17,038 bases of DNA from Saccoglossus kowalevskii (GCF_000003605.2 NW_003127421.1:4390-21427), one strand, 5' to 3'. Shown: positions 1 to 10,900, counted from the first letter of the stretch. Program-made: numbers and translations. Notes: generated by a model not told the origin, from the letters alone.

Positions 1-815
1 TTTCTCTGCTTATTAAATATAATGACCTGTGTCTTTTTTGTATTTACTTGTAACTTCCACTTGTTACAGTAATTATTAAGACTATCTAGACTATTTTGAA
101 GCCCATTACTAGAATTTGACACTATCACAGTATCATCAGCAAATAATAAACAGTTAAATTAATTATTCTCTAAGCTAACTGGATTAGAAAGGATACTATC
201 AGAAAGATCATTGACAAAAATGTTGAATAGAAGAAGACTTAAATTGCACCCTTGTTTCACTCCACAAGATGATGAGAATAAATTGGTGCAACCATGAGCA
301 GTTTTGATAGTATATTTGGTTACTGAATACATGGATCTTATCAAGTTGAACACTTTTTCTGTAACTCCAGCCTTTAGTAATTTGTATAGCATGCCTTCTC
401 GCCAGACACTATCAAAAGCTTTGCGCAGATCTACAAAGTAAGCATATAGATGAGATTTACCTGAAAATGAAAATACTATCTGTGGTAGGATGATGTTTTC
501 GAAAACCAAATTGTGTATTTTTCATATAGTTTTGATTATCCAAAAATAGTTGTAATCTGTTATTAATTATAATATTCAGAACTTTTGATATAGAGTTTGA
601 AAGTGCAATGCCTCTATAATTGTTGACATCTGTGATGTTTCCACTTTTATGTAATGGAACAAGGTAGCTAGTATTCCATTCAGTTGGAAACACACCATTT
701 GATAGAATTTGGTTGAAAAGATCGATAAAGATGATAAGATCGCGGGACAAACAAGTATAATTGCCTGTATCTTGACATGTAGTTACATTGTGGGTATGTT
801 CATATCCAAGCTTCG
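1..815 (-). mobile_element. Decayed LINE (non-LTR retrotransposon) reverse transcriptase fragment
   Basis: Read on the minus strand, this is the middle of a LINE-type reverse transcriptase. RT blocks appear in the right order: VFPTEW and LVPLHKSG (about 690-640), NNYRGIALSNSISKVLN (about 630-580), FGFRKHHPTTDSIF (about 512-470), YFVDLRKAFDSVWREGMLYK (about 450-390), GVKQGCNLSLLLFNIFVNDL (about 265-200) and the catalytic FADD (132-143). The copy is dead. Around 457-510 there is a frame change together with loss of the residues normally between block 2 and the VDLRKAFD block. An in-frame stop lies at about 159 just before FADD, and the family's LSPLLFN motif reads LSLLLFN. It runs off the left edge, so the 3' part is not in view. 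Past about 815 the reading frame meets a stop and homology is lost. The clade (jockey, CR1 or RTE-like) is not decided. Confidence 0.9.
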
Positions 816-879
816 CTTAAAATTTACGGAGCGTAAATCGCAGAGAAGCTATGCGTAATCCAGATGCATTTTCATGCGT

Positions 880-890
880 GGGGGGGGGGG
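880..890. repeat. Poly-G run (11 G)
   Basis: An uninterrupted run of eleven G is followed after five bases by a CCGCCCCCGG segment, so G-rich and C-rich tracts face each other. The context suggests the edge of an old mobile element. The exact G count could also be a sequencing or assembly artefact. Confidence 0.6.
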
Positions 891-2022
891 ATTGCCGCCC
901 CCGGATCTGCCACTGCGCTTCGAGTGTAAGCTACGTGTAAGCTGATCAGCCGGAAACTAGTATTAGTGATGTTCGTGCTTTCGAAGCGTGATGATTAAAT
1001 TTAATAACATATGCTTGCTTTACATTACTAAACTGTTTTAATTCCATAATTTCTATTATTTTGAGCAAGGGCAAGGTCATGTACTGGGACATAGTCGCTC
1101 GGCCCCATAGACGTCCACGCATTGAGACGAATAGATAGTCAAATATGTACCCTTAGTAATCTCAAAATGAATGTGCGGAAATATGGGGCAGAATATGTAC
1201 TTGCAATATATCTCATATTTGTCTCCAAAACCTCACAGTTTCTATTTTAACATATTTGATGTTTTTAGCTTGTTCTGGGAGTGATGTTTAACATATTTGC
1301 AAAGCGAGAATGCAATGAATGAATGAATATGGGGTGGGGTAATGGATGAGACCTCGGTTCGTTACTAGTTTTTGGCTATTTTTTGTTTTTGTTTTCAGTG
1401 AGGTTCGAGGGACTGTAGTAAGTTGATTAGCCGTTTTTCCACACATTTGTGTTATTGGTCTAACAAAGGTATAACATCTTACTTACATTTACAAATGTAG
1501 ACATATTTACACATTGTATTAGTTTTCCCACAAGTAAAGAGTCGACTCCATGTTTCAAGCTCCATGCTCAAAGTTTGTTACATTTTTTTTACAAATATCG
1601 TCTGTTCTAGGTTAATTTTTAATTTTATTATTTTTTTTGTTAAGTGCAAAGATTTCGATTGTTTGTTGGGACCATAAGACAGGCCAGCAAATAGCTTTTA
1701 TTTAAATTGAGCGATTTCGACCTTTCTAATTTGGCACTATATAAAAAGTTGTATTATATCGATTCTTTCACAAATGCTTCACATGCATGATCACGATCCT
1801 TCACTGTGTGATAACGTAGAATCTCAGACTTGAGAGAGAAATTACCAAAACGAAGAAAATACTGGCATGAATAAACACTTGTGGTAATTTTATTCATAAA
1901 TTCCGAAAGTACCATTTTAACAATAATTTCAAAAAAACAAAAGCACTTCTCACGGTCCATATACAATTCTTTTGTACATTAATCGTTGTGAATGCCCCGA
2001 GACTGATAATTTCTTTTCGTGT

Positions 2023-2086
2023 AGCACATACTACTGTACTACTATGCTGTGCTACTATGCACAAATAGCTTTGCTGTAGATGTGCT
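2023..2086. repeat. Short imperfect hairpin with a CTACTATGC direct repeat
   Basis: AGCACAT (2023-2029) is inverted as ATGTGCT (2080-2086). The loop contains near-repeats of TACTACTATGCT and GCTACTATGC. It is small and may be chance in AT-rich DNA. No function is evident. Confidence 0.4.
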
Positions 2087-2417
2087 TTTTACTATGTATA
2101 TTTACATTGTAAATCCCTACATGACTATTGATTTTGGATTAATAGATAGGTATAGGCATGTCAGTGCTTCTATTTCCGTAGTGTGCTGTTGAATACAAAA
2201 ACAGGAAGTTGGCAACTATTTTCTGGATTGCGTGTGTCTATTTTGAGTGGAAACACGAGAAATTCACATTTTCAGGAAAGAAAACAATCTGATTAAAATC
2301 TGTACGGCGTTAATCTAATATTATTTTATATAGCTTATTTTATTTTTACTATATATTTTTATTATTTTGTAATTGCTTTTATTATTATTACATACATTTT
2401 ATTTAATTTTGCATTAT

Positions 2418-3008
2418 TATCATAGGGGAATTCTTCTTGCCCGGGTTTCTCCAATACGTGTCAAGGGGGAAAATCTGCTTGGGGTACCGGGCCGGGAAAG
2501 TCATTAAGCTTTACAGTCAAATAGACGCACACAACGAAATACGTTTCAATAGCTAGTCTTCAGCCACATCGAGAACGCCTCAAGGCAAACTGCCTCGTCG
2601 GAGCCTCTGCCCAGGACTGATCAAGACCCATTCGCCTTGTGTAGCTCTCTCTGGGACCAAGGACTTAGACCGTTTATTACGTATCAAAACTTAACCAATT
2701 ACAAAGAAGTTTAAACACTGTAAGGCGTGGCCTTCACTCATTCAACTTGCACATAGCCAATCACACTAAGTACTGGACACGTCATATCTTTTGATTACTC
2801 ATTCACTATATTAATAACTGCAAATACCAAACTGTCAGAAATAGCGGTCCGGATGGCGACGGTTATATCGTAATTAGTTCCAAATCACTGAGTCAAGTTC
2901 CGTCCAGGACCTCGCATGAGCCTAAATGATGACAGATATAACACACCCATTCACTAGTGACCAGCTAAATAAGTCGGTTAACAGATACGCGAAAACTAAT
3001 TCATGACA
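2418..3008 (-). mobile_element. Solo LTR, copy 1 (oldest-looking)
   Basis: Read on the minus strand, this 591-bp block starts TGTCATGAATTAGTTTTCGC and ends CCCCTATGATA. It is collinear with the plus-strand copies at 3311-3928 and 6156-6841. Best-conserved parts are the first ~170 bases (for example GGACGGAACTTGACTCAGTG and GATTTGGAACTAATTACGA), the middle segment around the TACTTAGTGTGATTGGC-type block, and a conserved AATAAA (plus-strand TTTATT at 2673-2678) that would serve as the LTR polyadenylation signal. The last ~200 bases have drifted strongly. Flanking 4-mers are TTAT (2414-2417) and TTAC (3009-3012), an imperfect target duplication. No internal region, primer-binding site or polypurine tract follows, so it is a solo LTR. 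Assignment to Ty3/gypsy or another LTR class is not possible without coding sequence. Confidence 0.75.
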
Positions 3009-3306
3009 TTACTTTAACTTTCGACACTATTTGTGGGCTTTCGCGATTGCCAACTTTAAAAAACAAATAAATTAAAAGAAAGTAAATTAAAGAAAATGTA
3101 TATTAAAAATAACACATATTAATAAAAAAAATAAAGCCCAAACTAGGATCTTATTTTAATCAGATTGAGAAAAAACAAGAATATGCTTCCGTATTGAAAA
3201 AAAAAAACAAGTTTCATAAACAGAAAATATATAACATTTGTATATTAACATCTCTTCTCCATTGGCAAATGTAAATAAATGGAAACATGTTCTTCGTTTG
3301 TTCATG
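3009..3306. other. AT-rich spacer between two inverted solo LTRs
   Basis: About 300 bases, very A-rich on the plus strand, with several A runs. No open frame or splice signal of interest was seen. An overlapping minus-strand frame (3156-3389) runs partly into the LTR and is not gene-like. Both borders are LTR 5' ends, so the spacer is host DNA or an older repeat, not the internal region of an element. Confidence 0.5.
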
Positions 3307-3310
3307 GCAC

Positions 3311-3928
3311 TGTCATGAATTAGTTTACGCGTATCTGTTGATCGACTTATTAGCTGATTACGAGTGAATTGCTGTGTTATGTCTGTCATCGTTTAGGCAG
3401 GCGAGGTCCTGGACGGAACTCGACTCAGTGATTTGGAACTAATTACGAGATAACCGTCGCTATTCAGACTATTATTACTATTTATTATCCGTAATTATTA
3501 ATGCAGTGAACGATTAATCAAAAGATATGACGTAATCAGTACTTAGTGTGATTGGCTTTATGATTGAAGGTCACGCCTTAGAGTCTTTTTACTGCTTTGT
3601 AATTGGTTAGAGTTTTGTAAATGAATAAAGTTGTTTTAGTTGGTCTTGGCGAGTACAGCACGACAGACGCAGTCTTAGTCCAGTCCTAGAGAGTCTTGGG
3701 CGAGTCTTGGGTCAGCCTTGCGATAGTCTTGGGGATTTTTCCCCAGGGCGCTGTGTCTTATAGAGTGCTCGAATTACCGGCTAAGACGAGAGTTAAAACG
3801 TATTTTGGTGTGTGTGTCTTATTTGACTTTCCCGACCCCGTACCTCGAGGGGACGCGACATAGAGACGAGACGAGATTCCCCCCTGACACGTGTGGAGAA
3901 CCCCAGAGGAGAAGGATCCCCCCTGATA
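3311..3928 (+). mobile_element. Solo LTR, copy 2, with perfect 4-bp target duplication
   Basis: This 618-bp LTR begins TGTCATGAATTAG and ends CCCCCCTGATA. It is flanked by GCAC on both sides (3307-3310 and 3929-3932), a perfect 4-bp target-site duplication. An AATAAA at 3624-3629 is conserved in all three copies and probably marks the R region. Downstream of it is a run of degenerate GTCTTGG repeats, then GGGGATTTTTCCCCAGGGCG. The ends are TG...TA, not the canonical TG...CA, though TGTCA at the start and TGATA at the end are near-inverted. No primer-binding site, gag or pol sequence adjoins it, so it is a solo LTR left by recombination. A plus-strand frame at 3805-4035 across the border is incidental. 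Confidence 0.85.
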
Positions 3929-3932
3929 GCAC

Positions 3933-4816
3933 CATAAAACGTTACTGGACTATTTATCTATTCAGGAATCGTGACTTGGTGAAATTATTTTATGTGATTG
4001 CTGAATTGGAGCCCTTTGGTTATTTTATTATATAATGCATTAATGAACTTGAGATAAAAGCAAAGTGTCAAATTCAACAGTGCACAGGTTTTCTGAAACA
4101 CCAATATTTTACTGTTTTATTTATTACATAAAAATAAACATTTCAACATAATGTCCGCTTGAGGTGCACCTGGTGGCCATTCGTTTATTTGATTTCCATC
4201 ACAGCAAAAGACTTATAAGAAGTGAGTGAAAATAAAAATATAATGGCGATGAGTAATGATATATTGAAAAAAAATAATTTCATTTAGAAAATGAAATTCG
4301 GAAATTTGCTTTCAATTTCGCTGCAGGTTATGAAAATTTCGTTCAGGACACAAACACGACGATAGATATAAGGAAAGCGTGGGAGAGGGGAGATAAAATA
4401 GTTGTGATATACTCTATATCAATGTTTGATTTGTTTAAATAAGGACGATATGCCCAGACCCCAGCTTAGCGTAACTACTGATCAGTTACCACAACTCATG
4501 TTATCACTTACAGCAACAGTGGGGACATCTTCTTTTCCTTGAGTTTCCTGCATATTAAAACCTGGTGACAATATGTAAACATAAAAGTAAAAATTGTAAA
4601 AGGTATATATTTTACTACTTCTATCCAGCATTCCTCTCTTCGAAATCAAGTCAAATACACCGAGACTATAGCTTGTCTGAAAACATCGTGACTCCTATCG
4701 GAGCTCACATCTGAATGTCCACACTGCCCCCATGTGACGAAACCGCCCACATATACTTAACAAACACGTATAAACCTCATAGACTCACATCGGGTTAACA
4801 GGGACGAACTTATGAA
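3933..4816. promoter_or_regulatory. 5' flank of the phosphatase gene
   Basis: No coding exon was recognised here. The stretch is the region upstream of the ACP7-like start and should hold its promoter. The only core-promoter-like word near the start is TATAAA at 4769-4774, 43 bases before the first ATG at 4812. This would place transcription start near 4800 and give a very short leader. That is an inference from one short motif in AT-rich DNA. A non-coding first exon further upstream is an equally open possibility. Confidence 0.35.
4769..4774 (+). promoter_or_regulatory. Possible TATA box
   Basis: TATAAA lies 48 bases before the chosen phosphatase start codon. The spacing is compatible with a TATA box and a start site near 4800. 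The motif is common by chance at this base composition. Confidence 0.3.
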
Positions 4817-4841
4817 ATGTACCTTCGTGTGGTTATTGTAG
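4812..4841 (+). other. Out-of-frame upstream ATG / 9-codon uORF overlapping the start
   Basis: An ATG at 4812 opens a nine-codon frame ending in TAG at 4839-4841. It overlaps the phosphatase start (4817) in another frame. Its context has C at -3, which is weak. The main ATG has G at -3. If the leader includes 4812, the uORF would lower or tune translation through leaky scanning. Confidence 0.5.
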
Positions 4842-4919
4842 TTGTCTGCTTATTTGGCAGGGCTCATGGAGTCCCGTCTTTCAGTGGTCAGCCGGAGCAA
4901 ATACATTTATCGTATACAG
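4817..4919 (+). CDS. ACP7: ACP7-like exon 1: signal peptide
   Basis: It encodes residues 1-34 and the first base of codon 35. The start at 4817 gives a hydrophobic core VVIVVVCLFG followed by a plausible signal-peptidase site after AHG (residue 18), then PEQIHLSYTG, the usual opening of the mature protein. The donor is ACAG|GTAAAT. The ATG five bases upstream is out of frame and hits a stop. Confidence 0.85.
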
Positions 4920-7900
4920 GTAAATAACAAATTTCATTATTAGTGTACCCCGATTCAGGATGAGGGTCATATCGGCATGTAAACGAATGAACAAGGACAC
5001 CCTGTTGATTGCTTATGTGTACGAGGTAACCTCAACTAACTTCCGTGTTACACAATACGTCATTTGTTACGTTATGGATACATGATAGGCGTTTGCACGA
5101 CTCGTGAAAACAGTATAATTATGTAGCATAACAGTCTGAACATTGTACATATTGATATCTCGAGAATTATCTCGTATTCCAAAATAAACTTCATGTATAA
5201 GACGGACAGTTTTCATAAGTTGGGTGCCAGTGAACAAAGTGCCTGCGACAGTCCCATATACTGTGTTATGATCAGACACAAGTTAATGATTTACATGTCA
5301 CAGTGAATTGAACTATTCACACACAATGACGTACACAGTACACAGTACAATGACGTACACAGTACAATGAATTTATACGATAAGTTAATTTTATCAAAAC
5401 ACGTGAGTGATAAATGTGTATTGTAACCATATTCAAAAATACTGAGGCAGTATTACTGAAAAAGTTTTTTTTTTTTTTTGCACAATTTAAAACTAAGGAA
5501 TCGATGAGTTTAGAGCATAGGCCTCACATGTCTTTATACAAAACAGCATAGTTTTACATAAATTTGTAAAAAAAGATTCAGCCTCAAATCGCATGTGGTT
5601 TGTATTCTTTTTCAAAATTTAGATCTGATGTTTATCGGCCCATGTGGTGCAGCAGAATGGTGATCATGCATGTACTAGTTTTAGCGACGTAAAGGTACAT
5701 ATCACACCAAAACTCCAGAAACACCACCTGTATGCAACACCTGAATATCAAATGGATATATAACTGCATTAACCATAGGGGCGTAGTTATTACGATATTT
5801 ATCCAGATCGACATCGACATACCCAGATAAATATTGCTTTTATAATTCTATACATTCGGTACATCCCAATGTATAGAAATATATGGGAATACATTCATAA
5901 CCGTTGTAGGCAGATATTTATATGTTTTCAATAGGCTGCTTTAAATTATGACTTATGCTTTGAAGTACTTGGTATTGTAATACTAGTATTCATTACGCCC
6001 CATTGCTTACATACTATGAGCATGTTTCTATTCTGTGAAACTTGGTGATTCATATGTTTTATATCGACATTTTTATTTCTCGGCAATTGCCGACTATGTA
6101 TAACGAAATAGGAATAACGTATACCCATCCATAGATCGTTTAACCATGGGGGTACTGTCATGAATTTGTTTTTGCGTATCTGTTGGTCGACTTAATTAGT
6201 TGATTATGAGCGAATTGCTCTGTTATGTCTGTCATCGTTTAGGCCTATTTGAAGTTTTGGACGGAACTTGGCTCAGTGATTTGGAACTAATTACCAGATA
6301 ACCGTCGCGATTCTGACAGTTGGTATCCATAGTTATTAATGTAGTGAACGATAAATCAAAAGATATGACGTATTCAGTACTTAGTGTGATTGGCTTTATG
6401 ATTGAAGGTTACGCCCTAGAGTCTTTTTTACCGTTTTTACTGTTTTGTAATTGGTTAGAGTTTTGAAAATGAATAAAGAGAGTTTGAGTTGGTCTTGAAG
6501 AGTACTCCACGATAGACGAGTAGAGAGAGAGTGCAGTCCTGGGCAGTCGAGAGTCCAGTCCATGGGCGAGCCTTGAGGCAGTCCAGTCTTGGGCGAGTCT
6601 TGGTTCAGCCTTGTGAGAGTCTTGGGGACTTTTCCCCAGGGCGCTGTGTCTTATAGAGTGCTCCAAAAGATCGACTAAGACGAGAGTTGAAACGTATTTC
6701 GTTGTGTGTGCCTTATTTGACTGTAAAGTTAAAGTGACTTTCCCGATCCCGTACCTCAAGGGGACGAGATAGAGAGACGAGACGAGATTCCCCCCTGACA
6801 AGTGTGGAGAACCCGAGAGTAGAGAGATTTCCCCCCTGATAGTACCTCAATGGTTTAACATACAAGTCTAAGAACCAAACAAGACAAAATACTGACAACA
6901 ATGAAAAAAGTCCACGGCAACAAAACAATTTTAAATTACACGTACTGGCAATTTCGTTATATACATATTCAAATCAGTAACAGAAAGATATATATAACTA
7001 TGGTATCCACGAAGTGATGTCAGGTGTTTCGAAAAAAATAGCATATTCTGCACCCCAAGTGGCACCCACCATATATCTTTGTGAATCATAATCGAATAGT
7101 TTCTTTTTGTTTGTTTGTTTAGTTTCGTTTGCGTCAAATGTGAACTTATATAAGACTAGCCGTTTTTTGTTATTAAATATTTGTTTCGATACACGAATTG
7201 AGTCGATAGAATTAGCTCAATAAGTTGGTAGACGTACGTACGGAAATCATTACCAGGCGGTAAGGGTATATACATTGAAGAGATACAAATAGTTCAGTAT
7301 GCAACGCTTAGTAGATTTATTCTTAATGTACAGTAGATATATAGATCCGATTCACGACTAATGCGATATTGTTTGTTAGCCTACAAGATGACGAGAGATC
7401 AGGTAAAGGAGTGAATCAATGGCGAGCGAGATTCGTCCGACTTGCGAACTTGCAAGTCCGAGCTGAGTAACTCTCCACTCAGTATCCAAAGGTGTTCTGA
7501 AGTCTCATCCCTCGTAAACATACGTTTTTGTCATGGACCGTTGTTATACTCGAATACGATTTCCCATGTATGGTGACCAATTACCATATAAGGTCATGCT
7601 TATTCAAACCTAATATATTTACCACGATGTACGCTTTAGATATCATGCACCTTCCGGCTCTATAGGACGTACAACATACAAGGCACATAACACGCACATA
7701 CAATAGACCATGTATTTAGGTTACAAAAAAAGCATCCAAGTCGTAAGCCAGTCGTACCCCAATGACAACCCCTTTTCACCTTCACGTTTTTAAATTGCGA
7801 AAGATTATTTTTTGTGCGACGTTATGGTTATATGTGTTCATTATGCAATAATGCATACAACTATCGTGCAATAATTTAAAAAAATTATACTGATACAAAC

Positions 7901-10900
7901 ATTATATATAGCAATATACACTTATTATAAGCACACAATGTTGACTGTTCACAATACTTGAGCAATACATAATTTTATTTACAAAACGTGTATTACAATA
8001 GGCGACGTAACAGAAATGATGGTGACATGGAGTACTATGACACCAACCGATCAATCAATTGTCGAATATGGGATAAATACACTGAACATCGCAGTAAATG
8101 GTAGCAGTACAACATTTGTGGATGGCGGAGAAGCAAAACATACACAGTACATACACAATGTCAAACTCACTGGCTTGAATCCAGGGCAGAATTATAGTAA
8201 GGACTACTTATATAAATATTATTATAATAATGTATATATTTCTATACACTACGTTTTTGCTGTTTGATAGAAATGGTTTCTTTCAAAGTGCTGTTATTTT
8301 CAGAGAAATTAATTCTTCATCTTTATTTAAATCCTCTTTGAAAAAAAGAGGTAACCAAAATTATAAATCGAATTTATTAGTGAATACAATTTCTGAGATG
8401 TCACATTTTTGGAATAGCTCATTATGTTATAAGGAAGGAAATCTCGAATATCAAACTGTTCGAGTTTACTTCTCGTGTAATATTAAAACAATAGATTGTA
8501 CCATATTGATAAAAATCATGTAATACTAACAATTTTAGTAATTCTTGTGACGTAAAACATTAAACTCCTCAGAATACCACTGCGGAAGTTCAGATGGTTG
8601 GAGTTCTATATATTCATTCACTGCTATGCCAAGTGGATCCAATTGGAGCCCACGTTTTGCTGTATTTGGTGACATGGGTAACGTCAATGCACAGTCAGTT
8701 GGGGCGCTACAACAAGAAACGCAAAAAGGACACTTTGATGCAATTCTTCACGTTGGTAAGACGTTTATAATATACAAAACAAACATATTTGACAAATTTT
8801 TACTCTGTCATAATGTTTGTAATATCTTTAACATCTTCATATAAATGAACTAGCACGGGTCAATCTATTACAGGCGATTTTGCATATGATTTTGACAGCA
8901 ATGATGGAGAAACCGGCGACGAGTTTATGCGACAAATTGAACCAATTGCAGCTTATATACCATATATGGCATGTGTTGGAAATCACGAGAATGCTTAGTA
9001 AGTGAAGCTCAAAGTAAACTATATAGCTATTCTTGTTGAAAAATTACCAGCTCAGTTGCTTTGACACTTGATAGGTGACAATATCGTCAATTATCGATTT
9101 TTGACTTATATTTTAAGCAATTTTGGTTAAATTCTATGTTCCACCTCTTCTTGAAAATTACCAGCTCAGTTGCTTTGACACTTGATAGGTACCTGATTGG
9201 TGGACCTCCATTAGATTTGTTCATTTCGCGACAATATCTTCAATTATCGATTTTTGACTTATATTTTAAGCAATTTTGGTAAAATGATATGTTCGACCTC
9301 TTCTTGAAAAATAGAAGCTCAATTGGTTTGATACTTTGTACCTTGGGTGTGCTTCTGTTAGATTTTTTTATTTCGTGATAAAATCTTTAATCATTTATTT
9401 TTAGCAAATATTTTTGGTACGAAATGCCATTTTCTACTTTTTCGTGAAATGTACTTGCTCAATTTGTTTGATATCATCACATGCCATATTTGTATCCCTT
9501 CTATAATTCCTTCCACATGATTTGCATGACGACTGCTGTTCTAGCTGGCTTCTTATATGGAATAAGAGTATCAATTTGCTTAACTACTAGACTTTCTACC
9601 ATTCTGATTCTTTTGTTTTGACAAATGCCCGACATTTCTCCATGTATATATTCGCTTATCTCAGCAGTATCTCCCCAGTCACGAGTCTCTAATACAACAA
9701 ATTAGTCTATCCCTGATGAATTATTTTTGTGATTTAGAGAAATTTACAAGTCACAGCAAGGGTTTTTCAAATCAATGATATATTTGTCCAATAGTTCATT
9801 TGGCTCTTGATTTTCAGTAAAGAATTAGTAATTAACGCTCAATGACTACATTCTCTTTGGATTGCAGTGTTGTTCAAATACTTTGATTATGTTAAATCTG
9901 ATGGCAATGCAGAATAATTAATGTAGAATGGATGCTCTATGTGCTCAGTAAGCAGTACGTTGATTGAACAGAAATAATTCAACCCCAACTTTTTAGTTTT
10001 ATTAAACTTCAAATAAGGAATTTATTTAGATGCATGTTACCACTGTATACTGATTTTTCAATAAATGAACATATTAAAAACTCTTTTCTCTTGCAGTAAT
10101 TTTTCTCACTACAAAAATCGTTTTCACATGCCCAATTTTGAAAATAACAAGAACCAGTGGTTTAGGTAAGTACATTCTGAAACATCTGGGATAATTTCTG
10201 TTCAACAGTTGAGTACGCATTCAATAAATTGAATATTTTTTATAATTAATACTATTTGTGTTTAAATTGATATACGAAACATGTTGCATTGTTTCAGCTG
10301 GAACATTGGACCTGCCCACATCATATCAATATCAACCGAAATCTACTTTTATATAAATTATGGAGTGCAACAATTAAAAAACCAATGGGAGTGGTTGCAA
10401 CAGGATTTGGAGGTATGGACATGTTACAACATAATTAATAATGTCATATTATTATTACTGACATATTACATTTCTTAAAATTGAATCATTTGTATTTCTT
10501 GCATTTAAGAAGCTATTTCTCACAAGAAACACACCCAGTCACTGTAATTCCTTCATTGTGATTTTACAAAGGAAGCCACTAAACCAGAAAATCGTGCCAA
10601 ACGACCGTGGATTATAACAATGGGTCACCGTCCTATGTATTGTTCTAATAACGATCACGATGACTGCACAAGGTTTCTAAGTATCGTGAGTATACGCCAT
10701 ATAATCATTTAATGGAATAAATAAACAATATTTCGTCATGTGGCCAGTATTACGTGCAATAGATCCAAACTGAGACAAAGTGAAAACGAACAATCTAATC
10801 AAAATATTTCTCAATGCACAGTGCATCACACGAAAAAAGAATGCTTCAATTCGATCATGTTCAACTCATGGCCGGTATAACATATAACAAATACTTGTAA

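Larger units (their letters stand above)
816..2417. other. Gene-free stretch with a possible TE remnant
   Basis: No exon-like open frame with splice signals and no recognisable protein was found on either strand. The first ~150 bases (about 820-960) are GC-richer than the surroundings and hold an 11-G run followed by a C-rich segment, which looks like a terminal scrap of another mobile element. The rest is AT-rich. A 70-codon minus-strand frame at 1754-1966 is not recognisable and has no supporting signals. Near 2284-2298 the word CAATCTGATTAAAAT matches, inverted, ATTTTAATCAGATTG at about 3153-3167, on the other side of the first LTR. Confidence 0.5.
4920..8001 (+). other. Intron 1 of the ACP7-like gene (3.1 kb)
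   Basis: This is the longest intron of the gene. It separates the signal-peptide exon from the body of the protein. It holds a 24-bp tandem repeat (5323-5369), a 15-T run (5465-5479) and a full solo LTR in sense orientation (6156-6841). No other exon-like frame was seen. Several 60-70 codon minus-strand frames (for example 5067-5279, 5632-5820, 5946-6161, 6931-7137) are unrecognisable and lack splice support. The LTR's AATAAA at 6472-6477 lies in sense within the intron and could in principle cause premature polyadenylation. Confidence 0.85.

Noticed and set aside
1754-1966. 70-codon minus-strand frame with a protein-like look (ends CEAFVKESI)
   Set aside because: No recognisable domain, no splice or promoter support, and frames of this length are expected by chance in AT-rich DNA.
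3156-3389. 77-codon minus-strand frame
   Set aside because: It spans the spacer and the start of solo LTR copy 2 in antisense. No homology is visible.
2418-3928. LTR copies 1 and 2 as the two ends of one full-length retrotransposon
   Set aside because: They are in opposite orientation, differ strongly in age, and enclose only 302 bases with no coding or priming sequence.
3805-4035. 76-codon plus-strand frame
   Set aside because: It starts inside the 3' part of solo LTR copy 2 and runs across its border, so it is repeat-derived.
5323-5369. TGACGTAC repeats as cAMP-response elements
   Set aside because: The core differs from TGACGTCA and the copies are explained by a 24-bp tandem duplication.
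6409-6928. 130- and 71-codon minus-strand frames
   Set aside because: Both lie on the antisense strand of solo LTR copy 3 or cross its edge. Their serine/leucine-rich words come from the GTCTTGG repeats.
7439-7458. GACTTGC...GCAAGTC hairpin in intron 1
   Set aside because: It is an isolated 7-bp stem with a 6-base loop, not repeated elsewhere and with no RNA-gene features.
8197-8523. Frames reading on from exon 2 and a 97-codon frame in intron 2
   Set aside because: The GTAAGG donor at 8197 and acceptor at 8572 join exons 2 and 3 in phase with the family alignment, so these are intron read-through.
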